Shown here piece by piece: positions 32,896-41,545 of a stretch of DNA of 64,000 bases. The notes under the pieces were generated by a model that saw only the letters and a program-made list of their open reading frames with translations, did no database searches and was not told the DNA's origin. How positions within the stretch are numbered: position 1 is the first letter of the stretch; each line of letters opens with the position of its first letter. The translations under genes were made by a program, and so were the position numbers. Origin of the DNA: Enterococcus faecalis (lineage in GTDB: Bacteria; Bacillota; Bacilli; Lactobacillales; Enterococcaceae); assembly GCF_029024925.1 (NCBI RefSeq), contig NZ_CP118962.1, forward strand, positions 222,501 to 286,500, written 5' to 3'.

Positions 32896-34262
32896 GGAAG
32901 CTTTGCTTTGATTTCCTGATAAATCTTAGTCGTTTCTTGACCCTCACGCGCAGTATAATAATAAACTTTTTCCCGCGTTTCTATTTTCAGAATCGGATGA
33001 CTTTTTGTATAAATTAGTAAATAAGCAGGTTTTCCAGCGACTTTAAATTCTCCTGTTAAGTAACTATCTGTCGCAGCACCCATTGTGCGGATGCGTTCTT
33101 GAGGTAAGTCATCAATCAAAGAAACAGCAGTGATTTGGTTAAAAGGAATTGACCTTGTTTTTGCTAATGGGGCAGATAACTCAATTTGTTTATTTTCAAT
33201 AGTTGCTTGAAAGGCATGACTAGAAAAATCATTTATAAACATCGGCACTGTGGCAAAGAACAGCACCGCAATCGTTAAAATACCAGTAGCGGCTAGAATA
33301 ATTTTCCCAGCAGGCCGTCCTAGGTTAATGGATAAATTCATACCAATGCGATCAGGAACCATGATTTTGGGGTCCTTTGGATTGATATAAATCCCATACC
33401 GCCAATATTGATCATCATCCCCATAGCGATAATCGCCAGCCTGTAAAACGAATTGATCTTGTTTTTTGCGCATTGAAAATAGGTAGTAGAAGAGAAAGCC
33501 TACATAAACAAACAAAAGAATAAAATAACAAAAAGTAAGAGCCATCGCAACCGTATAATCAATTACAATTGTGAAAGTTGGTAAAATGGTTAGCGGTGCA
33601 AAAACTAAGGAGGATAAAACCATTAAAACAGACCAATGATGCCGAAATAAATCATTGATTTGCTGATTAATTTTTGAGTCACTAGTTAGCGGTTTGACAG
33701 GTAAGCGCGCAATAAAATAATAGCCGCCAATGAACAAACTTAACATCAAAACAGTAATTAAGAAAAGAATCCAGGAACCAATCGCCGTTTGCAAGGAATA
33801 AAAGCCCCCAGCAAAAGTAAGAATAATTGCAGGTAAAAACCACCAAAATGAAATAAGTTTCTGGTTTTTATTTAAAACTAATTGCGTATCGATTAAGAGA
33901 GGACGCTTAGGTAGCAACCAGCCGTTTTGCATTTTTAAAGCGGCCATTTTGCGAATATAAACGATTTGCAGATAGTAGCCACTGCCAATAAAACTAAATA
34001 AAAGTAACAGAAAAAGGAACAATAAAATCGAATCATAAGGAATAAATAACAAAGGTAAACTAAGAACACTAAAAACGGCTGCTAGTTGAACCAAGCGTTT
34101 TTTATAACGTTTTCGGATTGCTTGAACGCTGGGATCTTGTAGTTTATCTTCTGGTAAAGTGTTTTCCAAAATAATATTTTTGTGAGGATTTGCATAAATC
34201 CCCATAGTAAATGCCATAAAAAAAGCGACAGAAACTAGGATGAAATAAAAGAATACCGCCAT
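32892..34262 (-). CDS. Membrane protein with DUF5808/PH-like region
   Basis: A 456-residue protein with about nine membrane segments (near 2-20, 58-75, 80-98, 140-157, 163-182, 212-232, 238-262, 330-350). The stretch at about 283-318 (YWRYGIYINPKDPKIMVPDRIG) resembles the DUF5808 motif, and the C-terminal 90 residues resemble a bacterial PH domain. The function is unknown. It overlaps the GntR gene by one base (TAATG) and is therefore translationally coupled to it, as in other YtrA-type regulator/membrane protein pairs that respond to envelope stress. Confidence 0.75.
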   Translation of the reverse strand: MAVFFYFILVSVAFFMAFTMGIYANPHKNIILENTLPEDKLQDPSVQAIRKRYKKRLVQLAAVFSVLSLPLLFIPYDSILLFLFLLLLFSFIGSGYYLQIVYIRKMAALKMQNGWLLPKRPLLIDTQLVLNKNQKLISFWWFLPAIILTFAGGFYSLQTAIGSWILFLITVLMLSLFIGGYYFIARLPVKPLTSDSKINQQINDLFRHHWSVLMVLSSLVFAPLTILPTFTIVIDYTVAMALTFCYFILLFVYVGFLFYYLFSMRKKQDQFVLQAGDYRYGDDDQYWRYGIYINPKDPKIMVPDRIGMNLSINLGRPAGKIILAATGILTIAVLFFATVPMFINDFSSHAFQATIENKQIELSAPLAKTRSIPFNQITAVSLIDDLPQERIRTMGAATDSYLTGEFKVAGKPAYLLIYTKSHPILKIETREKVYYYTAREGQETTKIYQEIKAKLP

Positions 34263-34651
34263 TATAGTGCACGCCCTTTCGAATCAAAATTTTGATAAAT
34301 TTTCTGAATAAGTGCTTGGATTTCTGCTTCGGATTGCTGATGTAAAAAACTTTCAGCCAACAGAAGTTCTAAACGCTCATGCAATTGCTGTTGCCAAACA
34401 GCGGTAGCAGGTAACTTTGCGGCAATTTTGGTGCCGTTACGACGGTCAGTCACAATATAACCTGATTGTTTTAACTTATTATAAGCTTTTGAAACAGTCA
34501 TCATATTGACCCCGATTTCGTCCGCCAATTGTCGGATAGAAGGCAAACTTTCATTGGGAACCAGTTCACCTTTGGCAATGCCTACAATGATTTGATCAAT
34601 GAGTTGCTGATAGATGGGCTGTTCGCTTTGTTCATCTATTTCTAAAAGCAT
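34262..34651 (-). CDS. GntR-family regulator, YtrA subfamily
   Basis: A 129-residue regulator with a winged helix over about residues 10-75 (SLPSIRQLADEIGVNMMTVSKAY) and a short C-terminal tail, the size of the YtrA subfamily that has no large ligand domain. It probably represses its own operon through the palindrome 30 bp upstream. The partner membrane protein follows by stop-start overlap. Confidence 0.88.
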   Translation of the reverse strand: MLLEIDEQSEQPIYQQLIDQIIVGIAKGELVPNESLPSIRQLADEIGVNMMTVSKAYNKLKQSGYIVTDRRNGTKIAAKLPATAVWQQQLHERLELLLAESFLHQQSEAEIQALIQKIYQNFDSKGRAL

Positions 34652-34680
34652 CGAATCACTCCTGTTTTATTTGTAATATC

Positions 34681-34701
34681 TGTATTATATATACTAATAC
34701 A
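34681..34701. promoter_or_regulatory. Palindromic operator of the GntR-type gene
   Basis: TGTATTA-N7-TAATACA, perfect 7-bp arms, 30 bp before the GntR-type start. It fits the symmetrical operators of YtrA-type regulators; autoregulation is inferred. Confidence 0.65.
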
Positions 34702-34737
34702 AAAAGAGTTGGAAAGCAAGGAATTTAGAGTAAATGG

Positions 34738-34766
34738 TTGTTTCTGTTTAAAGAGAAGCATATAAT
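34738..34766 (+). promoter_or_regulatory. pepC promoter
   Basis: TTGTTT and TATAAT separated by 17 bp, 34 bp before the pepC start. Confidence 0.75.
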
Positions 34767-34800
34767 GAAGAAGAACGTAAAATGAAAGGACGATGAAAAT

Positions 34801-36129
34801 ATGACAGCAATTGAACCAAAATTAACAGAGAAATTCCATCAAGATTTCTTGAACAATAATAAACAAAATGCCTTACAACGTAGTGTAGTAAAAAATGGTA
34901 TCAGCGCTTCAGGTGAATCTGTACAAGGAGCCGTGAATAACGTACCCGTCTTTTCAGTCGACTTAGCTACTGGAAAAGTGGCCAATCAAAAACAAAGCGG
35001 TCGCTGCTGGATGTTTGCGGCGTTAAATACATTTAGACATAGAATGTTAAATGCGTTTCAATTAAAAGATTTTGAATTATCACAAAACTATACATTTTTC
35101 TGGGATAAATATGAAAAATCAAACTATTTCTATGAAAATATTATTGCAACAGCCGATCAACCGTTGACTAGTCGTAAAGTGGCCTTTTTATTAGCGACAC
35201 CACAACAAGATGGTGGGCAATGGGATATGATCGTTTCAATTTTTGATAAATATGGCGTAGTGCCTAAAACGGCAATGCCTGAAAGCAGCAACAGTTCCAA
35301 TTCACGTGATTTAAACAACTATTTAAATAAAAAATTACGCAAAGATGCAACAATTTTACGTAGTTTAATTGAAAAAGGCGCTTCTGCTGAAGAAGTCCAA
35401 AAAAACAAAGAAGCAATGTTACAAGAAATTTATAATTTCTTAGCAATCTCTTTAGGAACACCGCCAGAAACCTTTGATTTTGAATACCGTGACGAAGAAA
35501 AAAATTATCATTTGGATCAAAATCTAACACCGCAAACATTCTTTGAAAAATACGTTGGCGTTAATTTACATGATTATGTAAGTATTATTAATGCTCCTAC
35601 AGAAGATAAACCCTTCAACAAAACATACACTGTTGAAATGTTAGGGAATGTTGTCGGCGGCAAAGAAGTTAAATATTTAAATGTAGAAATGGCTGCTTTC
35701 AAAAAATTAGCTGCTGCACAATTGGAACAAGGCGAATCTGTTTGGTTTGGTTGTGATGTCGGACAATCTTCAACACGTGACACAGGAATTATGGCATTAG
35801 ACGTTTACGATATGAACGATCTTTTTGATATTGATTTTACGATGACTAAAGCAGAACGTTTAGACTTTGGTGAAAGCTTAATGACACACGCCATGGTTTT
35901 AACAGGTGTTGATATCGTTGATGGTCAAACAACAAAATGGAAAGTGGAAAATAGCTGGGGCGAAAAAGTCGGTGAAAATGGCTTCTTCGTTATGAGCGAT
36001 GCGTGGATGGACGAATACACTTATCAAATCGTTGTGCACAAAGATTTATTAACTGATGAACAGAAAAAAGCTTGGGAACAAGCGCCAACTGTTTTGGCAC
36101 CTTGGGACCCAATGGGCGCATTAGCATAA
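34801..36129 (+). CDS. pepC: Aminopeptidase C (bleomycin-hydrolase family)
   Basis: A 442-residue cytoplasmic cysteine peptidase of family C1B. The catalytic triad is C69 (QSGRCWMFAA), H363 (MTHAMVLTG) and N384 (VENSWGE). The C-terminal end PMGALA matches the inserted tail that limits bleomycin hydrolase-type enzymes to aminopeptidase activity. It releases N-terminal residues from peptides during peptide use. It stands alone with its own promoter and a terminator. Confidence 0.95.
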   Translation: MTAIEPKLTEKFHQDFLNNNKQNALQRSVVKNGISASGESVQGAVNNVPVFSVDLATGKVANQKQSGRCWMFAALNTFRHRMLNAFQLKDFELSQNYTFFWDKYEKSNYFYENIIATADQPLTSRKVAFLLATPQQDGGQWDMIVSIFDKYGVVPKTAMPESSNSSNSRDLNNYLNKKLRKDATILRSLIEKGASAEEVQKNKEAMLQEIYNFLAISLGTPPETFDFEYRDEEKNYHLDQNLTPQTFFEKYVGVNLHDYVSIINAPTEDKPFNKTYTVEMLGNVVGGKEVKYLNVEMAAFKKLAAAQLEQGESVWFGCDVGQSSTRDTGIMALDVYDMNDLFDIDFTMTKAERLDFGESLMTHAMVLTGVDIVDGQTTKWKVENSWGEKVGENGFFVMSDAWMDEYTYQIVVHKDLLTDEQKKAWEQAPTVLAPWDPMGALA

Positions 36130-36134
36130 AACAG

Positions 36135-36175
36135 AAAAAGAAGACCCCACCGTCATGGCGGGGCCTTCTTTTTAC
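36135..36175. terminator. Convergent terminator after pepC
   Basis: AAAAAGAAG and CCCC pair with GGGG and TTCTTTTT around a short loop, with a small internal bulge; T/A tracts on both sides. Confidence 0.85.
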
Positions 36176-36792
36176 GTTGGGCGGCGAACTTCACGGATTT
36201 CGCCCAATGTTGTATAATCATTGCCTGCTAAACGAGCAATCGGTTGGAGTTTTTCAGGTAAAATGTACTGATGTTCTTCATCGAAAACGGCTGAATCAAA
36301 ATAGAAATCGGTAATTTCTACAATGAATAAATCCGTAATAATTTGACCTTCATGGTTAGCAATAGGTATATATTGATGTAAGCGAGCTTCCATCCGAATC
36401 GGCGCGGCTTTGATTGCTGGAACAGCAACAGTCTGGCTGGCAATGGTTTCAATACCGAATGTGTCAATTTCACTGATCTCTGCTGCTAAAGGTGCCGAAG
36501 TCTGATTCATTTGAGTAAGAACGTCTTCGTTAACGAAATGGATGACAAGTTCTTTAGTAGCCAAGATGTTTCGTGCCGTATCTTTAGGCGCTTTGTCTGG
36601 TCGTAAAATGGATAACGTTGCTAAAGGAATTTCAGCTGCCGCTGCATTAAAGAAACTAAAGGGGGCAGCGTTGACGATACCTGTGGCTGTATCTTGTGTT
36701 GTAACCCAAGCGATTGGCCGAGGGATAATGCTTCCTGATAAAAATTTATACGCTGTTTTTGCAGATAACTCGTTACTATTGTAATGAATCAT
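36172..36792 (-). CDS. Flavin reductase-like FMN-binding protein
   Basis: A 206-residue protein of the flavin-reductase-like split-barrel family. The signature IIPRPIAWVTTQD at about 22-34 and NAAPFSFFNAAAAEIPL at about 41-57 shape the FMN site. Such proteins reduce free flavin or bind FMN; the substrate here is unknown. It lies 21 bp downstream of a ring-cleaving dioxygenase gene on the same strand, so the pair may deal with quinones or other electrophiles. Confidence 0.88.
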   Translation of the reverse strand: MIHYNSNELSAKTAYKFLSGSIIPRPIAWVTTQDTATGIVNAAPFSFFNAAAAEIPLATLSILRPDKAPKDTARNILATKELVIHFVNEDVLTQMNQTSAPLAAEISEIDTFGIETIASQTVAVPAIKAAPIRMEARLHQYIPIANHEGQIITDLFIVEITDFYFDSAVFDEEHQYILPEKLQPIARLAGNDYTTLGEIREVRRPT

Positions 36793-36813
36793 AGGAGCCT
36801 CCTAGAAAAAATA

Positions 36814-37788
36814 CTAATTTCGTTGAACATTCGCATCTGAAGTATCGAAAGGACGCACAAATTCTTCAATCCCTGCCCGTTTTGGTTCTAAAAATGGCGG
36901 TAATGATAATTTTTCACCAGCGTGTTCATAGGTTTCATCCTCTAAAAACCCAGGACCATCGGTTGCCAGTTCAAATAAAACATGTGTTGCTGCCAAGAAA
37001 TATTCAGATTTAAAGTAAAAACGTTCCACAAAGCCAGAATTAGGAAATTCCAAACGATTAATTTTTTCAATCCAGAAACGTAGTGCTTCCTCATCGGCAA
37101 CGCGCAAGGCTAAGTGATGGACATTGCCGTAGCCTTCTTGAGCCGCTGGCAAATCTTCCCGATGCTCTACGATGATGCTGGCACCATTTCCACCTTCGCC
37201 AACTTCAAATAAATGGAAACTACCTTCAGCATCAATCAATTTGAATCCTAAAACTTCAGTTAAAACTAGTTGCAGATGTTCGTAATTTTCGACAGTTACA
37301 AAGGCTGGTCCTAAGCCGATTAAAGCATGTTCACTAGGGACGTTAGATTTTTTCCAAGGCGTGCCGGCTGCAACACCTTGGTTCTTTTCATCAGAAATAA
37401 GTTGGTAACGTTGATTGTCAAAGTCTTCAAATTCTAAATACTTTTTACCAAAACGTTCTTGAATTTCTCCATGATCAATTACATATTCATTAAAGCGTGA
37501 TACCCAGTAATCCAAAGCAGCATCATCTTTTACACGGAAGGAAGTACGAGAAATTGTATTGGTTCCTTTGGTTCCTTTAGGTAAGCCTGGGAAGTCAAAG
37601 AAAGTCATATCTGTTCCGGGAGAGCCGGCATCATCAGCAAAAAATAAATGATATGTTTCAATATCGTCTTGGTTGACAGTCTTCTTAATTAAACGTAGAC
37701 CTAAAATATCGGTGAAAAAGTGATAAATTTTTTCAGCACTTGAAGTCATGGCAGTGACGTGGTGTAAACCTAAAATTTGTGTATTCAT
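36814..37788 (-). CDS. Ring-cleaving dioxygenase (glyoxalase fold, MhqA/MhqO-like)
   Basis: A 324-residue protein with two tandem vicinal-oxygen-chelate modules, about 1-150 and 155-300. Likely metal ligands are the first histidine pair (GLHHVTA, 8-14), a histidine in GNVHHLALRV and the glutamate in LFELATDGPGF. Related Bacillus MhqA/MhqO proteins are induced by methylhydroquinone and detoxify quinones. It leads a two-gene operon with the flavin reductase-like protein. AGGAGGA precedes the ATG. Confidence 0.87.
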   Translation of the reverse strand: MNTQILGLHHVTAMTSSAEKIYHFFTDILGLRLIKKTVNQDDIETYHLFFADDAGSPGTDMTFFDFPGLPKGTKGTNTISRTSFRVKDDAALDYWVSRFNEYVIDHGEIQERFGKKYLEFEDFDNQRYQLISDEKNQGVAAGTPWKKSNVPSEHALIGLGPAFVTVENYEHLQLVLTEVLGFKLIDAEGSFHLFEVGEGGNGASIIVEHREDLPAAQEGYGNVHHLALRVADEEALRFWIEKINRLEFPNSGFVERFYFKSEYFLAATHVLFELATDGPGFLEDETYEHAGEKLSLPPFLEPKRAGIEEFVRPFDTSDANVQRN

Positions 37789-37909
37789 AATAAAAATCCT
37801 CCTAAAAGAAAAATAATTTTTTGATTAATTAACTTACTAAAAGTAAGTTTAAATGATTAGTCCTAAAAATGCAAAAGAAATGTCTCGAATTCGAACTATT
37901 GTTTTTTAG

Positions 37910-37938
37910 TTGATTTTTTAAAAAAATAAGAATATAAT
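37910..37938 (+). promoter_or_regulatory. Promoter of the SMR pair
   Basis: TTGATT and TATAAT with a 17-bp spacer; predicted start about 130 nt before the first SMR gene, leaving room for the riboswitch. Confidence 0.8.
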
Positions 37939-37962
37939 GACCTGAGATATTTTAATACATAA

Positions 37963-38051
37963 ACTTTCGTAAACATCGCCGGATGCTTGCGGCTAAAGTG
38001 TTAATGAACAGTTCTTAGGCCATAGCTGAACTGTTTGTTGGCACTTTTTTT
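37963..38051 (+). promoter_or_regulatory. Candidate guanidine-type riboswitch with terminator platform
   Basis: The aptamer part: ACTTT (37963-37967) pairs with AAAGT (37995-37999), enclosing the hairpin CATC-GCCG-GATG (37974-37985), whose GCCG loop can pair with CGGC (37990-37993) as a pseudoknot. The same AAAGTG then starts a terminator: AAAGTG...AACAGTTC pairs with GAACTGTT...CACTTT, followed by T7. The aptamer and the terminator compete for AAAGTG, so ligand binding would turn expression on. The genes downstream are ykkCD-type SMR exporters, the classic guanidine-riboswitch partners. The class (IV-like) is my inference. Confidence 0.7.
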
Positions 38052-38074
38052 GTTTGGAAGGGAAGGAAAACAAG

Positions 38075-38410
38075 ATGAGTAAAGCTTGGTTAAAAGTTAT
38101 TTTTGGCGCTTTTTGTGAAGTGATTTGGGTCATTGGCATGAAGCATAGTACAACATGGTGGGAGATTTTAGGGACAGTAATCGCAATCTTTATCAGTTTT
38201 TATGCGCTGATTAAAGCAGGAGAGGAATTGCCAGTCGGCACAGCCTATGCTGTATTTGTCGGCTTAGGTAGTGCTGGAACTATTGTAACAGATCATTTTT
38301 TATTCCACACACCATTGGGCATAGGAAAAGTTCTTTTTCTGTTGCTGTTATTAATAGGTGTGATTGGCTTAAAAATGGTAACTGGAAATAAAGAGGAGGA
38401 AACAAGATGA
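38075..38410 (+). CDS. SMR family exporter subunit, YkkC-like
   Basis: A 111-residue four-helix small multidrug resistance protein. The conserved glutamate E14 in FGAFCEVIWVIG is the proton/substrate site. The sequence follows Bacillus YkkC (LPVGTAYAVFVGLGSAGTI). Paired SMR proteins form hetero-oligomers, and YkkC/Gdx relatives export guanidinium. The ATG behind GGGAAGGAAAACAAG was chosen. Its last codons overlap the start of the partner gene (ATGA). Confidence 0.9.
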   Translation: MSKAWLKVIFGAFCEVIWVIGMKHSTTWWEILGTVIAIFISFYALIKAGEELPVGTAYAVFVGLGSAGTIVTDHFLFHTPLGIGKVLFLLLLLIGVIGLKMVTGNKEEETR

Positions 38411-38718
38411 GTTGGTTATACTTAGTTATTGCAGGCTGTTTTGAAATCTTTGGCGTAGGTTCAATTAAATTATTTACAACAAAAAAAGACTTACGTTCAT
38501 TGTTAATTTTAATTCTAGCGTTTAGTGGTAGTTTCTTATTTTTATATTTAGGGATGAGACAATTACCGATGGGCGTTTCTTATGCGGTTTGGACAGGAAT
38601 TGGTACAGCAGGAGGCGCTATTTTAGGAATGCTCTTAGGTGAATCAAAAGACCTACGCCGGATATTTTTTATTTTTTTAATCATTGTTTCTGTGATTGGT
38701 TTAAAATTAATTGGTTAG
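38407..38718 (+). CDS. SMR family exporter subunit, YkkD-like
   Basis: A 103-residue four-helix SMR protein with the conserved glutamate E13 in AGCFEIFGV and the helix-3 stretch PMGVSYAVWTGIGTAGGA, matching Bacillus YkkD. It overlaps the first SMR gene by 4 bases, and GAGGAGGAAACAAG provides the ribosome site. Together they probably make one heteromeric exporter under the upstream riboswitch. Confidence 0.9.
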   Translation: MSWLYLVIAGCFEIFGVGSIKLFTTKKDLRSLLILILAFSGSFLFLYLGMRQLPMGVSYAVWTGIGTAGGAILGMLLGESKDLRRIFFIFLIIVSVIGLKLIG

Positions 38719-38773
38719 AAAGCAAGAGAACATTGTTTGGATTATTGAAAGACAGGTGAGTAAAATTTAAAAA

Positions 38774-38803
38774 GAGACAGAACCAAATGCGGTGTTCTGT
38801 CTC
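38774..38803 (-). terminator. Terminator of the chitinolytic operon
   Basis: GAGACAGAAC/GTTCTGTCTC, a 10-bp stem with a 10-nt loop; on the minus strand it is followed by a T-rich run. Confidence 0.78.
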
Positions 38804-38813
38804 AAAATAGCTT

Positions 38814-39860
38814 TTATTTTACAAGGTTACTATAACGTGTCGCAAATTCATTGTTGTAGGACTTGCCGTTGACATCTTGACCAACGTCCCAATTTGCAGA
38901 CCAAGTCATTAAGCCACGGATAGGATTACCGTCTTTTGCTAACTGATCAAAAGTTTTGGCTACAGGGGTAGCCTCAACGACATAGCCGCTACCAGCAGCA
39001 TCCCGATTTGCTGGTAAACCAAGGACTAATTTATCGTTTGGTATCTGTAGATAGCCGCGCGTACCATGGATTAATGAATCAGACATATAATAGAGGAACT
39101 CGTATTTTAGAGCATCGTTGCTTTGAGCAACCCAAGTCATAATTTCATCAACCCAGACACCGTCGCCGCCTTGGTTATATAATTGTGGGGCAATGTAATC
39201 ATAATAACCATTTAGGGAAGTAATGTATGTTTCATAAGCGGCACCAGGTTTTAAATAAGGGAATTCTGGCGCCATCGTAATGATGAAATTTTTTCCTTGT
39301 GCTCGATAATGGTCTTTGTCTATTTTCAATGCAGCAGGGATGACGGTTTGGTTGTCGCCAGCAGTAATCGCCAATTGCTCTAAGTCGATGTCTAAACCAT
39401 CAAAGCCGTATGTTTCCACTTGACGAATGATTTCATTCGCAAAGGCTTGTTCATCGCCTTTGACTAATTGGATATGTGCATCTGCTCCACCAAGTGCCAA
39501 TAAAACTGCGCGACCTTGACTATTTAATTGTGCGACTTCTTGTCGGAAGGCAGTGTCTGTTTGGTTATAAGGCTTGAACGTAGGAATCCGTGTCGTGCCA
39601 TCGCTTTTCATGAAGGAAACCGGTACGACATTGTAGGCTTGATTTACTTCTGAAAGGTTCAGTGATGCTGATGTTCCTTGTTTGTAACCATCGCGTCCTT
39701 TTGAGGCCCAGTTATGCCAATATCCAACCAACACTTTTTTGCCAGAGATATCTACCATCGTATCCGCAGCATCTGCAGAAGCTTGAGTAGGCGTTAACCA
39801 CAAGCCAACTGCAACGGTTGAAAGAAGGAGAAAAGCAGGAATTATTTTTTTTAGCTTCAT
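38814..39860 (-). CDS. Secreted GH18 chitinase
   Basis: A 348-residue secreted enzyme. A signal peptide covers residues 1-31 (cleavage near ASADA). The GH18 catalytic motif DxxDxDxE is D154-G-L-D157-I-D159-L-E161, with E161 the proton donor. There is no carbohydrate-binding module. It matches the E. faecalis chitinase I recall as EfChi18A (EF0361), which cuts chitin chains and can act on N-glycans. It lies 42 bp downstream of the LPMO gene in one operon, so the two act together on crystalline chitin. Confidence 0.94.
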   Translation of the reverse strand: MKLKKIIPAFLLLSTVAVGLWLTPTQASADAADTMVDISGKKVLVGYWHNWASKGRDGYKQGTSASLNLSEVNQAYNVVPVSFMKSDGTTRIPTFKPYNQTDTAFRQEVAQLNSQGRAVLLALGGADAHIQLVKGDEQAFANEIIRQVETYGFDGLDIDLEQLAITAGDNQTVIPAALKIDKDHYRAQGKNFIITMAPEFPYLKPGAAYETYITSLNGYYDYIAPQLYNQGGDGVWVDEIMTWVAQSNDALKYEFLYYMSDSLIHGTRGYLQIPNDKLVLGLPANRDAAGSGYVVEATPVAKTFDQLAKDGNPIRGLMTWSANWDVGQDVNGKSYNNEFATRYSNLVK

Positions 39861-39902
39861 TTTTTGAGAACTCCTTTAATGTAGTTTAAGATGTGAGTAT
39901 TT

Positions 39903-40487
39903 TTACTGAATGTTCACATCAATCGCTTGGTAAAAGGCGTTCACCGTATCACCAATGCCCCAGACAGCGTAAATGACATGATAACCTTTGCGGTCTGTCG
40001 GAATATTAATTGTTTGTTTAACAACTTTATTAGGAACTTCTTGTTTACCGTCAATTGAAGCAATTTTGTCGAAGTTTTTAATGTCTAATGGTTGATTGGG
40101 ATTCCAGCCATTTTTAGTAATATAGTAATCCCAAGAAGCAGTTCTATGTTGGGCAGTTAAGTTCCAAGTGATGTCAAGGGGACCTGTTGTAATGTTTGTT
40201 TTGTGCCAACGAGTAGCTGTTTGTTCATCCAAAGGTTCAAAACCTGAGACACCTGCACTGGCTAATTTGCCAGTAATAAACGTATTTTTGGGCGCTTCGA
40301 TACTTTGAGGTTCCCATTGTGCACGACCAACATTTGTATTTAAGTTACCACCAGCAGAACTACCAAAGAAAGCACGACTTCCAGGACTTGCTACGTAACC
40401 ATGAGCCTCCGAAACAGTAGGGGCCAATGCAGCGCCACCTAAAACAAAACTAAAAGCCAGGACGATTGTTAATAAACTCTTTTTCAC
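39903..40487 (-). CDS. Lytic polysaccharide monooxygenase (AA10, chitin-active)
   Basis: A 194-residue secreted protein. The signal peptide ends at A28, so the mature enzyme begins with H29 (HGYVASPGSR), as copper LPMOs require. H114 (TAQHRTASWDYY) is the second histidine of the copper brace. It oxidatively cleaves crystalline chitin, opening it for the chitinase. I recall the same protein as EfCBM33A/EfAA10A (EF0362). The start is GTG behind AGGAGGTTTTTTC. A cre-like site lies by the promoter. Confidence 0.95.
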   Translation of the reverse strand: MKKSLLTIVLAFSFVLGGAALAPTVSEAHGYVASPGSRAFFGSSAGGNLNTNVGRAQWEPQSIEAPKNTFITGKLASAGVSGFEPLDEQTATRWHKTNITTGPLDITWNLTAQHRTASWDYYITKNGWNPNQPLDIKNFDKIASIDGKQEVPNKVVKQTINIPTDRKGYHVIYAVWGIGDTVNAFYQAIDVNIQ

Positions 40488-40512
40488 GAAAAAACCTCCT
40501 AAAAAATTATTT

Positions 40513-40561
40513 TGTATGCGCTTACAGATAGGAATATAACATAATAATCTTTCGGATACAA
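40513..40561 (-). promoter_or_regulatory. Promoter and cre-like site of the LPMO-chitinase operon
   Basis: On the minus strand TTGTAT (40561-40556) and TATATT (40538-40533) are separated by 17 bp. Just downstream TGTAAGCGCATACA (within 40513-40527) matches cre except at one end base, so CcpA could block transcription when glucose is present. Confidence 0.75.
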
Positions 40562-40760
40562 ATAATAAGAAATGTTATTTTTAAAAATAAAACAATATTT
40601 TTTAAGTAATATTAAGAATGTTTTTAAATAATATAAATAATAGTGTTTTTCAAAGTTTTGTTAATTTTTCATTCGGAATCGTAATTGAAGAAATCACGTG
40701 GTATACTTTTAAGAAGAAACAATGACACGAAAGTAGCCATTGGAAAAAGGAGATTATTTC

Positions 40761-41495
40761 GTGGGAAAAAAACATACATCCTCTTATGAAGTTGCCTACT
40801 ATGACGGCGATTTTACTGGTGCAATGAAGATACCGGCTTTGTTAGCGGTTGTCATTAAAGTATCAGAAGAACAAACAGAATTACTAGGAAGAGATGCGGC
40901 TTATGTCGCTCAATTTGGTCTAGGCTGGGTCATCACCAATTATGAAATAGAGATTCACCGCTTACCAAAAGTTGGTGAAAAAGTAGCAATTACAACGCAA
41001 GCTATGAGTTATAACAAATATTTTTGTTATCGTAACTTTTGGGTTCATGATGAAGAAGGCAATGAATGTGTCTTTGTGAAATCAACCTTTGTCTTAATGG
41101 ATCAAAAAAATCGGAAAATCAGTAGTGTGTTACCAGAAATTATTGCACCTTTTGATTCTGAAAAAATCACTAAAATTTATCGCCATAAAAAAATTGAAAA
41201 GGTCACAGAGGGGAACTTTTTACCTTATCGTGTGCGTTTTTTTGATATTGATGGCAATCAACATGTTAATAATGCGATTTACTTTAATTGGTTATTGGAT
41301 GTGTTAGGGTATGACTTTTTAACAACGCATCAACCGAAAAAAATTCTTGTGAAATTTGATAAAGAAGTAGAATATGGCCAAGAAGTCGAAAGTCATTACG
41401 AAATTGTCGAACAAGAAAATCAGTTGAAAACGCGCCATGAGATTCGGATTGATGGTCAAACCTATTGTGAAGCGAATATCGATTGGACCAACTAA
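40761..41495 (+). CDS. Acyl-ACP thioesterase
   Basis: A 244-residue protein with two tandem hot-dog domains, the layout of FatA/FatB-like acyl-ACP thioesterases. The second domain has FFDIDGNQHVNNAIYFNWLLD near residue 160, with the catalytic Asn/His region of the family. It releases free fatty acids from acyl-ACP. GTG was chosen as start because AAAGGAG lies 8 bases upstream; the frame also opens at a TTG 21 bases earlier. Confidence 0.88.
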   Translation: MGKKHTSSYEVAYYDGDFTGAMKIPALLAVVIKVSEEQTELLGRDAAYVAQFGLGWVITNYEIEIHRLPKVGEKVAITTQAMSYNKYFCYRNFWVHDEEGNECVFVKSTFVLMDQKNRKISSVLPEIIAPFDSEKITKIYRHKKIEKVTEGNFLPYRVRFFDIDGNQHVNNAIYFNWLLDVLGYDFLTTHQPKKILVKFDKEVEYGQEVESHYEIVEQENQLKTRHEIRIDGQTYCEANIDWTN

Positions 41496-41545
41496 GTTGA
41501 GATGACGGTTTAGAAAAATAAAAAGTTACGCAGAGGAGGAAGGAC

